A stretch of DNA of 64,000 nt, from NCBI RefSeq assembly GCF_000143415.4, contig NW_003314267.1, forward strand, positions 3,285,407 through 3,349,406, in the 5' to 3' direction. Source of the DNA: Selaginella moellendorffii. Lineage: Eukaryota > Streptophyta > Lycopodiopsida > Selaginellales > Selaginellaceae. Position 1 is the first letter of the stretch. Every line of letters begins with the position of its first letter. Shown here piece after piece: positions 11,464-22,238 of the stretch. The position numbers were made by a program, and so were the translations under genes. Under the pieces are notes generated by a model. That model saw only the letters and a program-made list of their open reading frames with translations, was not told where the DNA came from and made no database searches.

Positions 11464-12141
11464 TCACAGCTTGGTCAGCTTGTTGATGTTGGTGCTATGT
11501 TGAGCATCAGGATCATTCGGTTCCTCAAGTAGTACATTGCCGTTGAGGTTAACCTCACGCACAACATACGGACCTTTCCACTTGGGCACAAACTTATGAC
11601 CAATAGGTTTGATCTTACCCTGGTAGTGATATACCCAGTCACCAACACAGATAGGATCCCGTTGATGACTGCGCATTGCACGATCATGCCACGCCTTCTG
11701 CCTTGACTGCATAGCGCGGATGTGGTAGTACGCTTCCAAGCGCTTCTCGTCCAACTCCTCGAGTTGTTGGAGACGGTGCTGAAGAACTTCGACGTCTCCG
11801 AGTTGATGCTCCACGGCAATTTGAAGTGAGGGAACAATGAACTCGATGGGTGTAATTGCTTCCAGTCTGTATGTGAGTTGGAATGGTGTTTGTCCTGTAG
11901 CTGTTTTGTAAGAAGTACGGTAAGCCCACAAAGCAGAGGTTAGTTTGTCATCCCAGTCCCTCCTGGACTGGTTAACGATTTTGGCCAGAATGGTCTTCAG
12001 GATTTTGTTGGTGGCTTCCACTTGTCCATTCGCTTGAGGATAGTAGGGTGCTGATAACTTCTGTTTGATGTTGTACACCGTGAAGAGATGGTTGATCACC
12101 TTGTTCAAGAAGTGTGTACCCCGGTCACTGATGATTTCCAA
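11464..12141 (-). pseudogene. G1 integrase core and C-terminal part
   Basis: Integrase joins the element DNA to the host genome. The segment reads ISDRGTHF (second catalytic Asp of the DDE triad) and then PQANGQVEATN, where the Glu of QVE is the catalytic Glu. After the core comes a basic region with coiled-coil flavour and a GPY/F-like module (KWKGPYVVREV). No chromodomain follows. The first catalytic Asp lies in the upstream segment, read through a stop near 12,175. The Ty3/gypsy assignment is clear. Confidence 0.9.
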
Positions 12142-12840
12142 TGGTACACCATACCTTGTAACGATGTGTTGTTAGAGAAAGTTTGCCACTCGTCGTGCCT
12201 TACAGTCAGGTAATGTGACAGCTTCGGCCCACTTGGTAACATAGTCGGTGATGACCAGAATGTAGGAGTTACGGCGACTGCTTGGAGGGTTGATGGGTCC
12301 CATGAAATCCATGCCCCACTTCATAAATGACTCCAACAGCATCGTGGGTTGGAGTGGTCAAGCCTGTTGTGCAGGCGCTGCAACGTATCTCGTACAAATG
12401 TCACACTGACGACAATATTTGGTGACATCTTTGAACAAAGTTGGCCACCATAGTCCGGCTTGTAAAATCTTTTGTCCGGTTGTTTGCACAGCAAAGTGTC
12501 CTCCATGTGATCCTTCGTGTTCTTCCTCGATGATGAAGTTCGTTTCCTCGGGTGAAATGTACCGGCGTAGGACCATGTTCTTTCCTTGGCAATGGAGCGC
12601 TCCACCAACGATAGAGTAAGGTTGAGACTTAAGTAGGAAGGTCTTGCACTCATCCCGTGTTTGAATGTGGTTGGGCATCTGCCCAGTCTTGAGATAGTAG
12701 TGGATGTCGACGATCAAGTCTTCAGGATCCAGCTTGTATACCTGAACCTGAAACAATGAGGCGTCTGGAAACTCATCAGGTATTCCTGTTGGTGGTTCTC
12801 CTGTAGTAATCCTGCTGAGATGATCCACTTGCTCGTTCAA
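12142..12840 (-). pseudogene. G1 integrase zinc-binding domain and start of core
   Basis: The translation shows the HHCC zinc finger (GSHGGHF ... CRQCDIC) at about 12,390-12,540, followed after an in-frame TGA by the beginning of the catalytic core with the motif MDFMGPI, which includes the first catalytic Asp. The stop after the zinc finger (near 12,358) is TGA where CGA would restore Arg, and another near 12,173 is TAA where CAA would fit. Both are C-to-T type changes. Confidence 0.85.
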
Positions 12841-12849
12841 TCGTCCTGG

Positions 12850-13521
12850 TCAATAGATGATCTCGAAGTCGAATTCTTGTAGGAGTAAGAACCACCGTGC
12901 CAACCTTCCTGTTGGATTTGGCTTGTTGAGAAGATGGAGTAGTGCCTGGTGATCAACTAAGAACTTAACGTGGTTGGCCAACAAATAGTGGCAGAACTTC
13001 TTGACGGCATATACCATTCCGAGGCACTCCTTCTCGGTGGTCGTGTAGTTGGACTCCGCTGGTGCCAACCTCTTGCTAGCGTAGTAGATTGGTTGGTCTT
13101 TGCCATCATCTTGAGTCTGTGTGAGCATGCATCCAATCGCAATGTGAGATGTGTCTACAAGAACGTTGAACTCGCGGTTCCACTTGGGTACTGCAAGAAT
13201 TGGTGCTTTTGTGAGGGCGGTCTTTAGGAACTGGAAACTCTGCTAACACTTGTCAGTCCAGTCATATGGGTTATCCTTCTTGAGTAGTTCCATGAATGGT
13301 TTTGCTATCGTAGCATACCCTTTGATGAACCTGCGGTGATAACCCAACTTTCCGAGGAACCATTGGAGTTCTCCAATGTTGGTTGGAGGCTCCAAAGTCT
13401 GGATTACCTTAACTTTATCGTTGTTGATGAGGATGCCATCTTTGCAGACAACATGTCCTAGTAATACTCTGGACTTGACAAAGAAAGTGCACTTTTCTGG
13501 GTTAAGAGCGATGCGATGTTG
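12850..13521 (-). pseudogene. G1 RNase H and RT connection region
   Basis: The frame 12,850-13,128 contains the tether/RNase H part (YYASKRLAPAESNYTTTEKE and FLVDHQALLHLLNK), which cleaves the RNA strand during reverse transcription. The region up to 13,521 encodes the thumb and connection, with stops where CAG and CGA codons would fit, and text such as LGKLGYHRRFIKGYA. It is continuous with RT upstream and integrase downstream in one pol polyprotein. Confidence 0.85.
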
Positions 13522-14034
13522 TCAGCATCTCTCAAAACACTTGGTGAGATGCTCCAGGTGTTCCTGTTGTTTACTGTATACGCTGAAGTCGTCTAGGAAG
13601 ACCTTCATGAATGTACTAAGATATTCGCGGAAGGTTTCCGAGACTAAACGTTGGAATGTGAATGGTGTGTTGCACAAACCAAACGGCATAGCTCGGTAGG
13701 CATATGCTCTCCATGAACTAATGAAAGCTGTTTTGTGTTGATCCTCTGGTGCAACCAAGACCTGGTTGTACCTGGAGAATCCATCCAAGAAGCTGTACAT
13801 CTCATGTCCAGCGACAGAGTTGAGAATCTCCTCTGTAAAAGGGATTGGGTGGAAGTCCTTCACCATGTTGTCATTCAGCTTCTTGTAGTTGATGCAGATG
13901 TGCAGCTTGCCATTCTTTTTTGGTACGACGACAATGGGTGACAGCCACTGTGCATTTTCAATTGGGTAGATGAACCCAACTTGAAGAAGCTTGTTGACCT
14001 CCTCTTTTACCTTTGTCATAAAACTGGGATTCAT
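13522..14034 (-). pseudogene. G1 reverse transcriptase
   Basis: Reverse transcriptase copies the element RNA into DNA. The 170-codon frame contains the typical order of motifs: PKKNGKLHICINYKKLN, the catalytic Asp in YSFLDGFSRYNQ, the MPFGLCNTPFTFQR fingers/palm motif, and the FLDDFSVYS catalytic pair. All three catalytic aspartates are kept. A TGA just before the frame, where CGA would give Arg-Met-Asn-Pro, separates it from the protease-side segment, so the apparent start is a break, not a true start. Confidence 0.93.
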
Positions 14035-14992
14035 TCAGTATGGTGCTTGACGTTTGGGTGTGCTGGTTGGAAGAAATTCGATCCGATGTGTACAGAGCTC
14101 TGGTGGAACTCCCTTGAGGTCGCCATAGTTCCATGTGAAAACATTCTTGTACTGTCGTAGTAGTCGGTACGCTTGCTCCTTAAATCCTCTTGGTAGAACT
14201 TTGGCGATCTTCAGTTTCTTGGGCTCTTCCGAGGGATCGGTCAAATCGATTTCCTCCAACTCTTCGTTCGTATGCATCGCCAATGTCTCATCTCGTTGCT
14301 CAATCAGTTTTTCCACTGATTCTTCTTGCACATTCTTTGCACTTGGTTTCACGAACTTCTCTGTAAGACCCAAGTTCTTCATGGTGTCCGTGGAATCCAC
14401 CGTCGTCTGGTACAGATCCGCTTCTGCAATCTGCACAAGATCGGGATTACATTTTAACAGAGCGTCCTCATCCTCGTCGCTCAATCCGGACTGCCAGTCG
14501 TAATCCTCAATGTCGCGTGGGGTACTTGATTTTGGTAGTCACGTTTTTGAATTCAAGGATATCAGTAACCGCTGATCATTCTTTTGAATGGTTAAGGCAT
14601 TCGCTTTCCAGTCATGTAGGACTCGTGCCTGACGTAACCAAGGTCGTCCGAGGAGTATTTGGTATGGGCATTTCATACTATTCATCCTCAACACAATTAG
14701 GTTGGTTGAATAGTGGAAACCTCCAACCTTCAGTTGTACCCCTCGGAGAACTTTGATCCGCCATTTGGACCAAAAAGGGTGCTGGATCCGCTGGTCCCAG
14801 CCCATATCGTCCGTACGCCTCTTCCTTGATAATGTTTACACCTGATCCACCATCAATTGGAACATTGTGGATCTCGTTCCTCCCGATGTTGAGGGTGATG
14901 CTGGGTACCTCCTCGTCCCAATCCGGTTCACAAAACTTCCAACTCCGCCAATCATCTAACTTGCCGACCTGGCATGTTGTACAGATGATCAC
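14035..14992 (-). pseudogene. G1 protease and protease-RT linker
   Basis: The frame 14,678-14,992 holds an aspartic protease signature VPIDGGSGVNII, with the catalytic Asp followed by Gly-Gly-Ser in place of the usual Thr/Ser-Gly. The second protease half with the ILLGRPWL motif is read in another frame (14,539-14,805), so a frameshift separates the two near 14,760. The linker 14,035-14,484 is acidic and ends in the RT approach sequence (CTHRIEFLPTSTPKRQAPY). The protease would release gag and pol products in the virus-like particle. Confidence 0.8.
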
Positions 14993-15219
14993 GTAGGTAG
15001 GGTGCTACTGTGATCAATTCTCCAACAGTGAGCGTGACAGGTCTCTCCATGATGAGTTCCACCAGTCTTTCGCCCAGTTCTTCATTCGAAGGATCGCCTT
15101 GTTGTCGTGATTCCTCCAGTTGTGAACCACAGGTCATTGGTTCATCTTTGATCGTAATCAGTGTGTCCGACTTCTTTGGGGACAATCGCTGCATGACCTT
15201 TTCCTGCAGATTCCTCAAT

Positions 15220-15873
15220 TCACAGATACCTTACGGACGGTAGCCTTCTCTTCTCCCAATCTCGATCCTCATCCACGGCTTGTCGTTTTCGAGCATGCGT
15301 GACTGCATATGCCTCGACCTTGATCCCATCCTCGCTCTCAATGTCAGACTGGACTTCCACCGCTCGCACCGCAAGTTGAGGTGCTTTACCTTTGTTTTGT
15401 TGCTCATTTGGGCAAGTGGTGGCATAGTGTCCTTTCTGTCCACACCGGTTGCACGTGATGTGGGCAGTCAAACCTGGTCCTGGTAGGAGCTTGGGTTGAG
15501 GTGGGGCTGGAAGTCGAAGTTGTTGATGATCTTGGTTCTGCTGTCGCTGAGGTTGCCAAGGGCGCTGTTCGAACTGCTGTTGTTGTTGTCGCTCGAACCA
15601 TTGACATTGCCTCAGATGGTTCATCATGTGTGGGTAATCTTTTGGGAACGGTTGTTGCCGCTGACCTTGTTGCAGCCAGCAATCGCTCGGTTCCACTTGT
15701 GCAGCTGCTGGTTCGGGTCTTACGTAGTATCGACAGCTCCTTGCTCCATGTCCTGTTTGATTGCATATCTGACATCTGGGGATTTTGCACTCATTTGCAT
15801 AGTGCCCTTCATTCTTGCAGATGGAGCAGAATATATCCTTTCTTCTGGGCTGTCGAATATCCAAATCTTTCAA
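15220..15873 (-). pseudogene. G1 gag nucleocapsid with three zinc knuckles
   Basis: Contains three CX2CX4HX4C knuckles: CSICKNEGHYANEC, CQICNQTGHGARSC and CNRCGQKGHYATTC, with a long Gln-rich linker between the second and third. Such knuckles bind element RNA during packaging. It is in the same frame as the capsid segment above it (15,874-16,449), separated by a single TAA. A frame change near 15,210 is needed to enter the following segment (14,952-15,218). Confidence 0.9.
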
Positions 15874-16449
15874 TTATCGTTCCATTTTCTTGACCAAGTC
15901 AGCTGACCAATCGACACCACCTTTCGTGCGAAGCTCCCTTCTGAGTGCATTGCTTGTTTTGCGCAGTATCTTGTCGACTTTCTCTGCAGCCGCACGAGCA
16001 GTGTCCAATGTGGTGGGTGCCTCTAGCCGCACTGGAGTCTGCATCTCAGACCGAAGTCCATTGAGAAACCAGTTCATAGCTAAAACATCCGGAACAGTGG
16101 TGGCATCACACCGGCCATAGATTTTGTTAAACATTCTGGCGTAGTCTTCTGCCAACTCCGTATCCCCTTGATAGATCTCTTGCAATCTCACCACTGGATC
16201 ACGGCACTCGTACTTCTTCTTGTAGTATCCTTTGAAGTCGTCAGACAGTGCAGCAAAGGTGGTGTAGGTAGCGTTCTGGTCGTAGAACCATTCTGCCGCA
16301 TCTCCCTTCAAAGTGAAAGGAAACAGTGCAATCTTCTCGACATCCATTATCTCGTTGTTGAGTGCACATGCTGTGTTGAACTGCTTCAAGTGCCGCTCGT
16401 AGTCTTCATTCTCCATTCCATGAAAGGTAGGAGGAAGAGCCTTCTTCAT
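15874..16449 (-). pseudogene. G1 gag capsid region
   Basis: A 191-codon segment with typical plant gypsy gag features: FTLKGDAAEWFYDQN, a Tyr/Lys-rich FKGYYKKKY stretch, and the segment MNWFLNGLRSEMQTPV. It forms the shell of the virus-like particle. It ends in a single in-frame TAA directly before the zinc-knuckle part, which could be decay or, less likely, a readthrough point. Confidence 0.88.
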
Positions 16450-16582
16450 GATGACGGGTTGGACGTTCCTGCCATTGAAACCAACACGGGTTGTACTACT
16501 TGTTGATTCCCTAATGCATGGAAGTACTGATCAAAGTCAAGTTTCTTCTGACTTCTGTCAGTGTCGTCACTTCTTTTTTCCG

Positions 16583-17011
16583 CTATCCTCCCCTTCGTCT
16601 TTGGCTTTCTTTGTCCTTCCTCTTGAAGATACTTCCAACCGAGCTGAGTATCCTCCCAAGAGATGGATCTTTAAATCGATCTACAAAGCTCCTCCTTCCA
16701 GTGGGCTCCCTTTCTTCACTATTGTGCTCATACCTTTTGTATACCGGTCCTCTCCCTCTTCTGGAATCCTGAATATTCTTTAGGGTTTGCCCCACCAGAA
16801 TTCCGGTTTCGGTTCTTCCCCGAGCTCGCTCTTGGTCAAGCCGAGCTTTTTCTTGAGTTATCCTGTCCCGCTCTTCGGCTTCCTCTTCCTCGAGTCGCCT
16901 TCTCTCTCGGAGCTTGATAGCTTCAACTTCTCTCAACGCATCTCTCTTCTTTGAACACACTTTTCGCTCGTCTTCCTGTCGAGCTTTTACCTTAGGAGGT
17001 ATTTCCCACAT
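16583..17011 (-). CDS. G1 gag-leader, charged coiled-coil segment
   Basis: A 142-codon frame on the coding strand between the 5' LTR and the capsid segment. It is very rich in Arg, Glu and Lys with a long helical stretch (around ERRRLEEEEAEERDR), and has an Arg/Ser-rich end. It may be the N-terminal part of gag, with a frame change near 16,500 separating it from 16,449. No known domain. Confidence 0.45.
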   Translation of the reverse strand: MWEIPPKVKARQEDERKVCSKKRDALREVEAIKLRERRRLEEEEAEERDRITQEKARLDQERARGRTETGILVGQTLKNIQDSRRGRGPVYKRYEHNSEEREPTGRRSFVDRFKDPSLGRILSSVGSIFKRKDKESQRRRGG

Positions 17012-17314
17012 ACCTCATAATTCTTTGTGTAAGGGGGACTGCTAGACATAACGTTCCATGTTGCCGCCAGGTACTCCGCAATTGAAACTGCTCGTCACGG
17101 TGCTCGTGATGCTCTGTCGCAAATGTCTCCGATCCAATTCTCTGCACTGCTCCTTCCTCGGGCTTCTGCGCAGGTCTTTGGCTTTCCTCGCCAATTTCTC
17201 AAAACAACTGATCAGTAAAAGAGATTTTTCCGGAATTTTTCAGCATGCATAAAAGAGAAAACTAAAAAAAGAAAATGCAGATTCTGTGACAACCATCCCA
17301 CCATGGTTGCCATG

Positions 17315-18085
17315 TGTTATCATGGAAAAACGGGTGTTACGGAGAAAAGAAGGAAACAAAGGGGAAAAGGGAAAAGGGGTTGGAATGGTGAAATCGCGAA
17401 AAGGTTGGCTCAGTTGAGTATTTGGTTGCCAGTCAGATTACAAGTCCGATGAGAATAGAAAGAGAGGCTACACGATTGGCCGGTCATACAACTCCTCGAT
17501 CTGCACTAAGAACTTGGCTGTCAACAGAACTGAAGGTGGGTAAGGATGGCGCAGGCCATAGAATCAACAAAAACCCAGAATAAGTGAATGCATTGGTACA
17601 ACAGAAAGTAAAACTGAGTGAAAACTAAATGCATCTAAGTGTCGATCCTAGAACACAGAGTGGAAAGTCAAATCTCACAAGCAGTTGATAAAGAAAAGTT
17701 TTATAGAGCTTTCCTTTGTGTAGAGTAGATATGGGATAAAATTCTCACTCTCACAGCTAGCCTTTTTATACTAAGTCCGTGGCAACTGTGTCTGTGCTTG
17801 TCGCCATGGTCCTTTCGGGTTTGTGTCTGCAGTACGGATGTCGTCATCTGGCAACCGCTCCTGGTAACCGCTTCTGGGTCATTTGTACCCGTCTGGTGTT
17901 CAAGTCTGTTGTGGAGTTGCTGCTGTAGAGTGTCGAACTGAGATCGCTGAGAAACTGAAGTTGGAGTCCTTGGGTTGGAACTTGGGCAGTTGGACCTTGA
18001 GTCCAACTATTTGGGACTTAGTGGCATTTTGATGTTTGAACTTGTGCTACCAAATATTCCTTCCGTCCGACTTTTTCCTTTATTA
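17315..18085 (-). repeat. 5' LTR of G1
   Basis: 771 bp, nearly identical to the left LTR. Flanked on the right by gcact (18,086-18,090), which matches 7,384-7,388. It differs from the left LTR by scattered substitutions and a short duplication of an AAAGGGG segment (about 17,360). On the minus strand the bases after the LTR begin CATGGCAACC, so the primer site would be a TGG-starting motif unlike the tRNA-Met site used by other elements here. Confidence 0.9.
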
Positions 18086-20348
18086 GCACTTCACCAAACA
18101 TAACAGGTATTTCCAAAAAAGCATGCTGTACCAATTATAGACTTTCTAGGTGGCCAGCTTTTTTTCTTCTTTAATAGATACATTCTTTATCTTCTCCATA
18201 ACTTTGAAAATGTCATTTTCAATCTTGTTCTTCATAAAGAAAACATAAAATAAAATAAATAAATCCTATAATAAATAGATTTGAAAACTACATACTAGGC
18301 AAGAACCTTGGCAATAAACCAACGAGTGAAAGGGTACTAAATATTTCTCTTTTTGCCCTTCACTTCATTCTGTCGATCATGATTGATTGCATCTTTCAAA
18401 TTATTGTAAGGCCTTTTTTCTATGATATCTTTGTTGTTGTAGTAGAATTGATAGATGCTATAAAGAGTGTCTTGGAGGCCACTTATTCAAATGCCATGTT
18501 CATTGATGCTATAGAGAGACTCATGAAAACACTATTTTGGATTGAGTAATATAAAAGAACTTACTCATTCACATAATGCATAGTTTAATATAACTATAAT
18601 GCATCATTGTCTTTTATATCGATGAATGACACTTCCACTTAGATGTGTTTTTCCTTGTCAAAAGGAAAAAAATGATTAATTGCAATAGTTGAAACCTTCA
18701 ACTAATTATTCCCATCCCACACAAAGAACATAATGCCTCTAAGCTGGCCCCAATTCGGATTTTGATCTAACTCCCTCTCAAACTCATTGTTCTAATCCAT
18801 CTAACATATTTCCCACTTGGCTTTGATCTCTTTTATCATATAAGTGATTTGGTATAATTGATTTGTGATGGAAAGGATAAACTTGCCTTTTTATGGAGAT
18901 ATCCCTCAAGACAAAAGACGTCATCTATCTTCTCATTTGGAATAGAAATTTTTTGCATGGCCTTGTTGAGCAACATTTGGTAAAAGGGAGGTTTGTTATC
19001 GCAACAAATCTTGATTTTCTTCATCACATCAGAAAGCATTTTTGCACGAAAACAAATCATCAATCGAAGGAGTCAAAGTTTTTTAGCAGCAGAGCCCCTC
19101 TTCACACCACCTATCTTTGTCTTCCCCACATCTCCTCCATCCACTGACTCAGGAAGAACATCCTTGGATGCTACAACGATCTATAAAGAGTGTAAAGCAA
19201 ACAAAGAGGGTAGCACTAAAGAAGAGGGTAAAGAGGGTAACATAGATGAAAAAGGCATAATGCATGATAAAACATGAGGAGAATAAGAACTATGAGAAGA
19301 AGCTGATGGAAAACAAGAACTATGAGGATGCAAAGATGAAGGTAGAGGAGATAAAAAGGTGATGGAGGAGAAGAATGACACAAAGTCGAGGGAGGAGCAA
19401 AAGAATGAGATGGAGGCAAGCAAGAAGGTGATTGAGCACAACAAATGTTCCCCTCACCAATGTCCTCCCTTTATTCTTGTAACATCTTCCTTATGTGCTT
19501 CTTCCCAGCGTCTTTGTGTGGCTTTCTATGCTGGGTGAGAAAATAAAACTCTTTATTTTGTGAGGAATGAGTCATTGCTATTAAGTGCAAGAGAACTCTA
19601 AGTGCTTTACCTTTCTGGCCAGCACAAACAGAAAAACCCTAAACCTAAATCATATTGCCAATCAAGGAATGTTAGATTGGTAGGAAGAATCCTAGCCGCT
19701 TATTTGAATTGATGCTCAATACATTAATTACGATTGCAATAGTAAAACTATCATTGTTTATTATGATGCTTTGGCGCTAATATACAAACAAAGTGGCACT
19801 TTCAATAGAATAATTCCTGTATTAATAATGCTTCAATGTTGAAACACCAACATCTAAATTCATTTCAAATTTAAAAAAGAAAACAATCCCCTTAGAAGAA
19901 AGGTTTACCATTCTTAATGTCAATCTTCCTTTGTGATAGTGAGGGTGGCAAGTTTTTCACAACCAATCCAATAGTGTTAGACTTGATTTAAGTGACATTT
20001 ATGAGAGGTTACAAAGAGAAGAGTCGAGTGTCAACAACATCATCCAAAAGTTAAGAGAAGCTAATATTATAATTGAAGCCATATGAGCATCTTCTTCAAG
20101 AACTTCTATGTTATTTTAAATATTAAGAATGGTAAGTTTTCTTATGTTTCTTTCAGGCCAAGAGTTGTAGTGGGTGAAAACATCCTTATCAATGATGATA
20201 AGGAAGACAATATACAGTTCCTTATGGAGATCAAGATTGAGAAACTAAAAGATTTATTAATAATTTCTATCATCAGAGAGATAAAAGATCGATGCAAATT
20301 GAGGTAAATGCTAAACTATAGCCAAATTGAGAGAGTAAAGGAGCTGCA
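18086..20348. other. AT-rich unassigned DNA
   Basis: Continues the sequence broken at 7,388 by G1. It holds only short open frames (for example 18,893-19,147 and 20,083-20,307) with no recognised motif. The stretch 19,190-19,440 is purine-rich, giving Lys/Glu-rich translations on one strand. It is probably decayed transposon or gene material. No tRNA or rRNA is apparent. Confidence 0.4.
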
Positions 20349-20748
20349 TGTAATTTATAAATTATTCCTTTCTAATTTGCTAGCTTACTTCGTTTATTGA
20401 ACCACCATTACTTTAACCTTAGTTAAATTTTTTTGCCATGGTTCCTGTCTATTGTACTAGCTTTTACTTGGTCCTACTTGGTTTCAGCTACTCACTACAC
20501 GAATTACAAAGTGTTAACCATCTATCCACAAACTCCCAAATTCTCTCACAATCCCCCTCCTTGGGTTAAACTAAACTTAAGGTTTGGCTACACTTTCCGA
20601 AGGCACAAACACCAAGCACACCAAGCCTCTAAATTCTTAACATCCCTTAAAACTTAATTATAAAACCTTTTAAATCCCAAGCCTTTAATGCATCATTTGC
20701 TTGTAAGAGGAAACATTGTAGCCTAACGACCCGGTATGGGTACCCTTA

Positions 20749-21357
20749 TGTAAGCAACCAAAGGGAACGACTTGAGAGACGATCCATGGGGTTCAAATAT
20801 AGAGGGAAAGGGCCCATGAATAAGAGTGCACCCCCTTTTCCAATCGGTTAAGGGTCTTGGGATAATTGGAGTTAAGCGTCCTTGGGTTTGAATAGTACTG
20901 GGCTGGGTGACCTCCCGGGAAGTCTAAATTCAAGAGTTTATATTTGGTATCAGAGGGGTCTCGGGTCCGACTTTGTTGATTGGCTAAAGGAATCACACCA
21001 TATGTTGATTGACATCTGGCTGGTCCAGTTTGCTCCCGCTGGGCTCGACCCGAGGGGTAGGGTGTCAAGAGAGCGGGGCTCTCGAGAGAGCTACGGCTCT
21101 TAGCTTCCGTTCACGAGGGCGTGAACTTGCAGGGAAGCGTGATAGATTGTAAGCGTGATGGATTGTAAGCAACCAAAGGGAACGACTTGAGAGACAATCC
21201 ATGGGGTTCAAATATAGAGGGAAAGGGCCCATAAATAAAAGTGCACCCCCTTTTCCAATCGGTTAAGGGTTTTGGGATAATTGGAGTTAAGCGTCCTTGG
21301 GTTTGAATAGTATTGGGTTGGGTGACCTCCCGGGAAGTCCAAATTCAAGAGCTTACA
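20749..21357 (+). mobile_element. TRIM element T1, 609 bp with 194-bp LTRs
   Basis: A terminal-repeat retrotransposon in miniature. LTRs at 20,749-20,942 and 21,164-21,357 are both 194 bp. It begins TGTAAGCAACC and ends GAGCTTACA, and is flanked by the perfect 5-bp duplication cctta (20,744-20,748 and 21,358-21,362). A primer site TGGTATCAGAGG follows the first LTR. The 221-bp interior has no coding capacity, so it depends on proteins of another element. Confidence 0.92.
20945..20956 (+). other. Primer-binding site of TRIM T1
   Basis: TGGTATCAGAGG differs only in the last base from the plant initiator tRNA-Met primer site, and lies 2 bp inside the LTR. Confidence 0.85.
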
Positions 21358-21763
21358 CCTTACCCCCACTATCATCCTGAAGAGAAGGCCTAAGCCCCTA
21401 AGGAATAAAGACCAATGAGCCATAAGATACTCAAGCCCCTAAGGAATAAAGACCAATGAGCCGTAAGATACTCAAGTGGGGCCATGAGCTAAGAGCACCA
21501 TAGTCAATTTCTTTAGGTGAGGTTGTGGCAATTGTTCCTGTTTAGTCTTGTGTGTTTATTTTTCTTGTAGTCTGGTAGAAATTGCAAAAGGAGTTATTAT
21601 AAGACACTATGCCTGTACACTGTGAAGCTATCATATGCCTTGAAAACTATATTATTATTGTCTTCTCGACCCATGTCAAGCCAAAGCATGCTCCTATGCC
21701 TGAGGTTGGTGGTGTTGCTACTAGCAGCTCAAAAGCTAGATACCCATTGTATTGAAGGGGCAG

Positions 21764-22238
21764 TGTAAAGAACCAACTTCTTGAAGTGTTATATGCTAAT
21801 AGATCCCAAAACCCACGACCAAAGTGGTAAAAAGTTCTTTGGATGAGACTGAGTCTGAGACCAACTCCAAGACTAAGTTAAGATTGAGTTCGAGATTGAG
21901 TTTAAGACAGAGTCCGAGATCCAAAATTGGGTCGAAACCAAGTATGAGACTAAGTCCAATACGAGTCCAAGGTCGAGTCTAATATCAAGTTCGAGACCGA
22001 GTTCAAATACTAATACAAGTCGGGGAAGGGGGGGGGGGGGTTGTAAGGGGTTCCAAAAGTATAGTAGAAATAATGAGGTCTAGGAACAAATTTTGAAGGA
22101 GCTCTTTAATGGTGTTTTTAAACTAGCTTGAGGTTGAGATTGGGGGTTAGAGGTTTTGTGTGGGAGTGAGTATGGACACAGGTGGTACTAGATGCCACCC
22201 AAGGAAGTGCTCAAGAGCAACTCCCACTCTTGGAAAGG
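21764..22238 (+). repeat. Left half of a family D LTR
   Basis: Starts TGTAAAGAACCAAC and follows the family D LTR (3,968 to about 4,770), including a short minisatellite (21,840-22,015), a G-run and the AAAAGTATAGTAG motif, then stops at about 22,238. Together with 20,349-21,511 it makes exactly one family D LTR with one half inverted. The 252 bp between (21,512-21,763) would be original flank carried in the inversion. Confidence 0.7.

Larger units (their letters stand above)
7389..18085 (-). mobile_element. Ty3/gypsy retrotransposon G1, full length, mutated
   Basis: A complete 10.7-kb element on the minus strand. LTRs lie at 7,389-8,152 and 17,315-18,085, and both flanks carry the perfect target duplication gcact (7,384-7,388 and 18,086-18,090). 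Read on the minus strand the order is 5' LTR, gag with three zinc knuckles, protease, reverse transcriptase, RNase H, integrase, then a further reading-frame region of about 3 kb before the 3' LTR. RT before integrase marks it as Ty3/gypsy (Metaviridae-type) rather than copia. Several in-frame stops and frame changes make it inactive, but domain order and target duplication are intact, so insertion is fairly recent. Confidence 0.93.
20349..21511 (-). repeat. Right half of a family D LTR, inverted and TRIM-interrupted
   Basis: Matches in reverse the part 4,780-5,313 of the family D solo LTR, for example the stretch containing TACTTGGTCCTACTTGG and the end block with the CCCAAATTCTC motif. It stops at about 21,511, exactly where the other half (21,764-22,238) begins in the opposite direction. 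A 609-bp TRIM sits inside it at 20,749-21,357. Confidence 0.7.

Noticed and set aside
22022-22040. G-run as a possible quadruplex or telomeric signal
   Set aside because: It equals the variable G-run of the shared LTR module (also 4,577 and 36,339). A plain homopolymer without spaced G-tracts.
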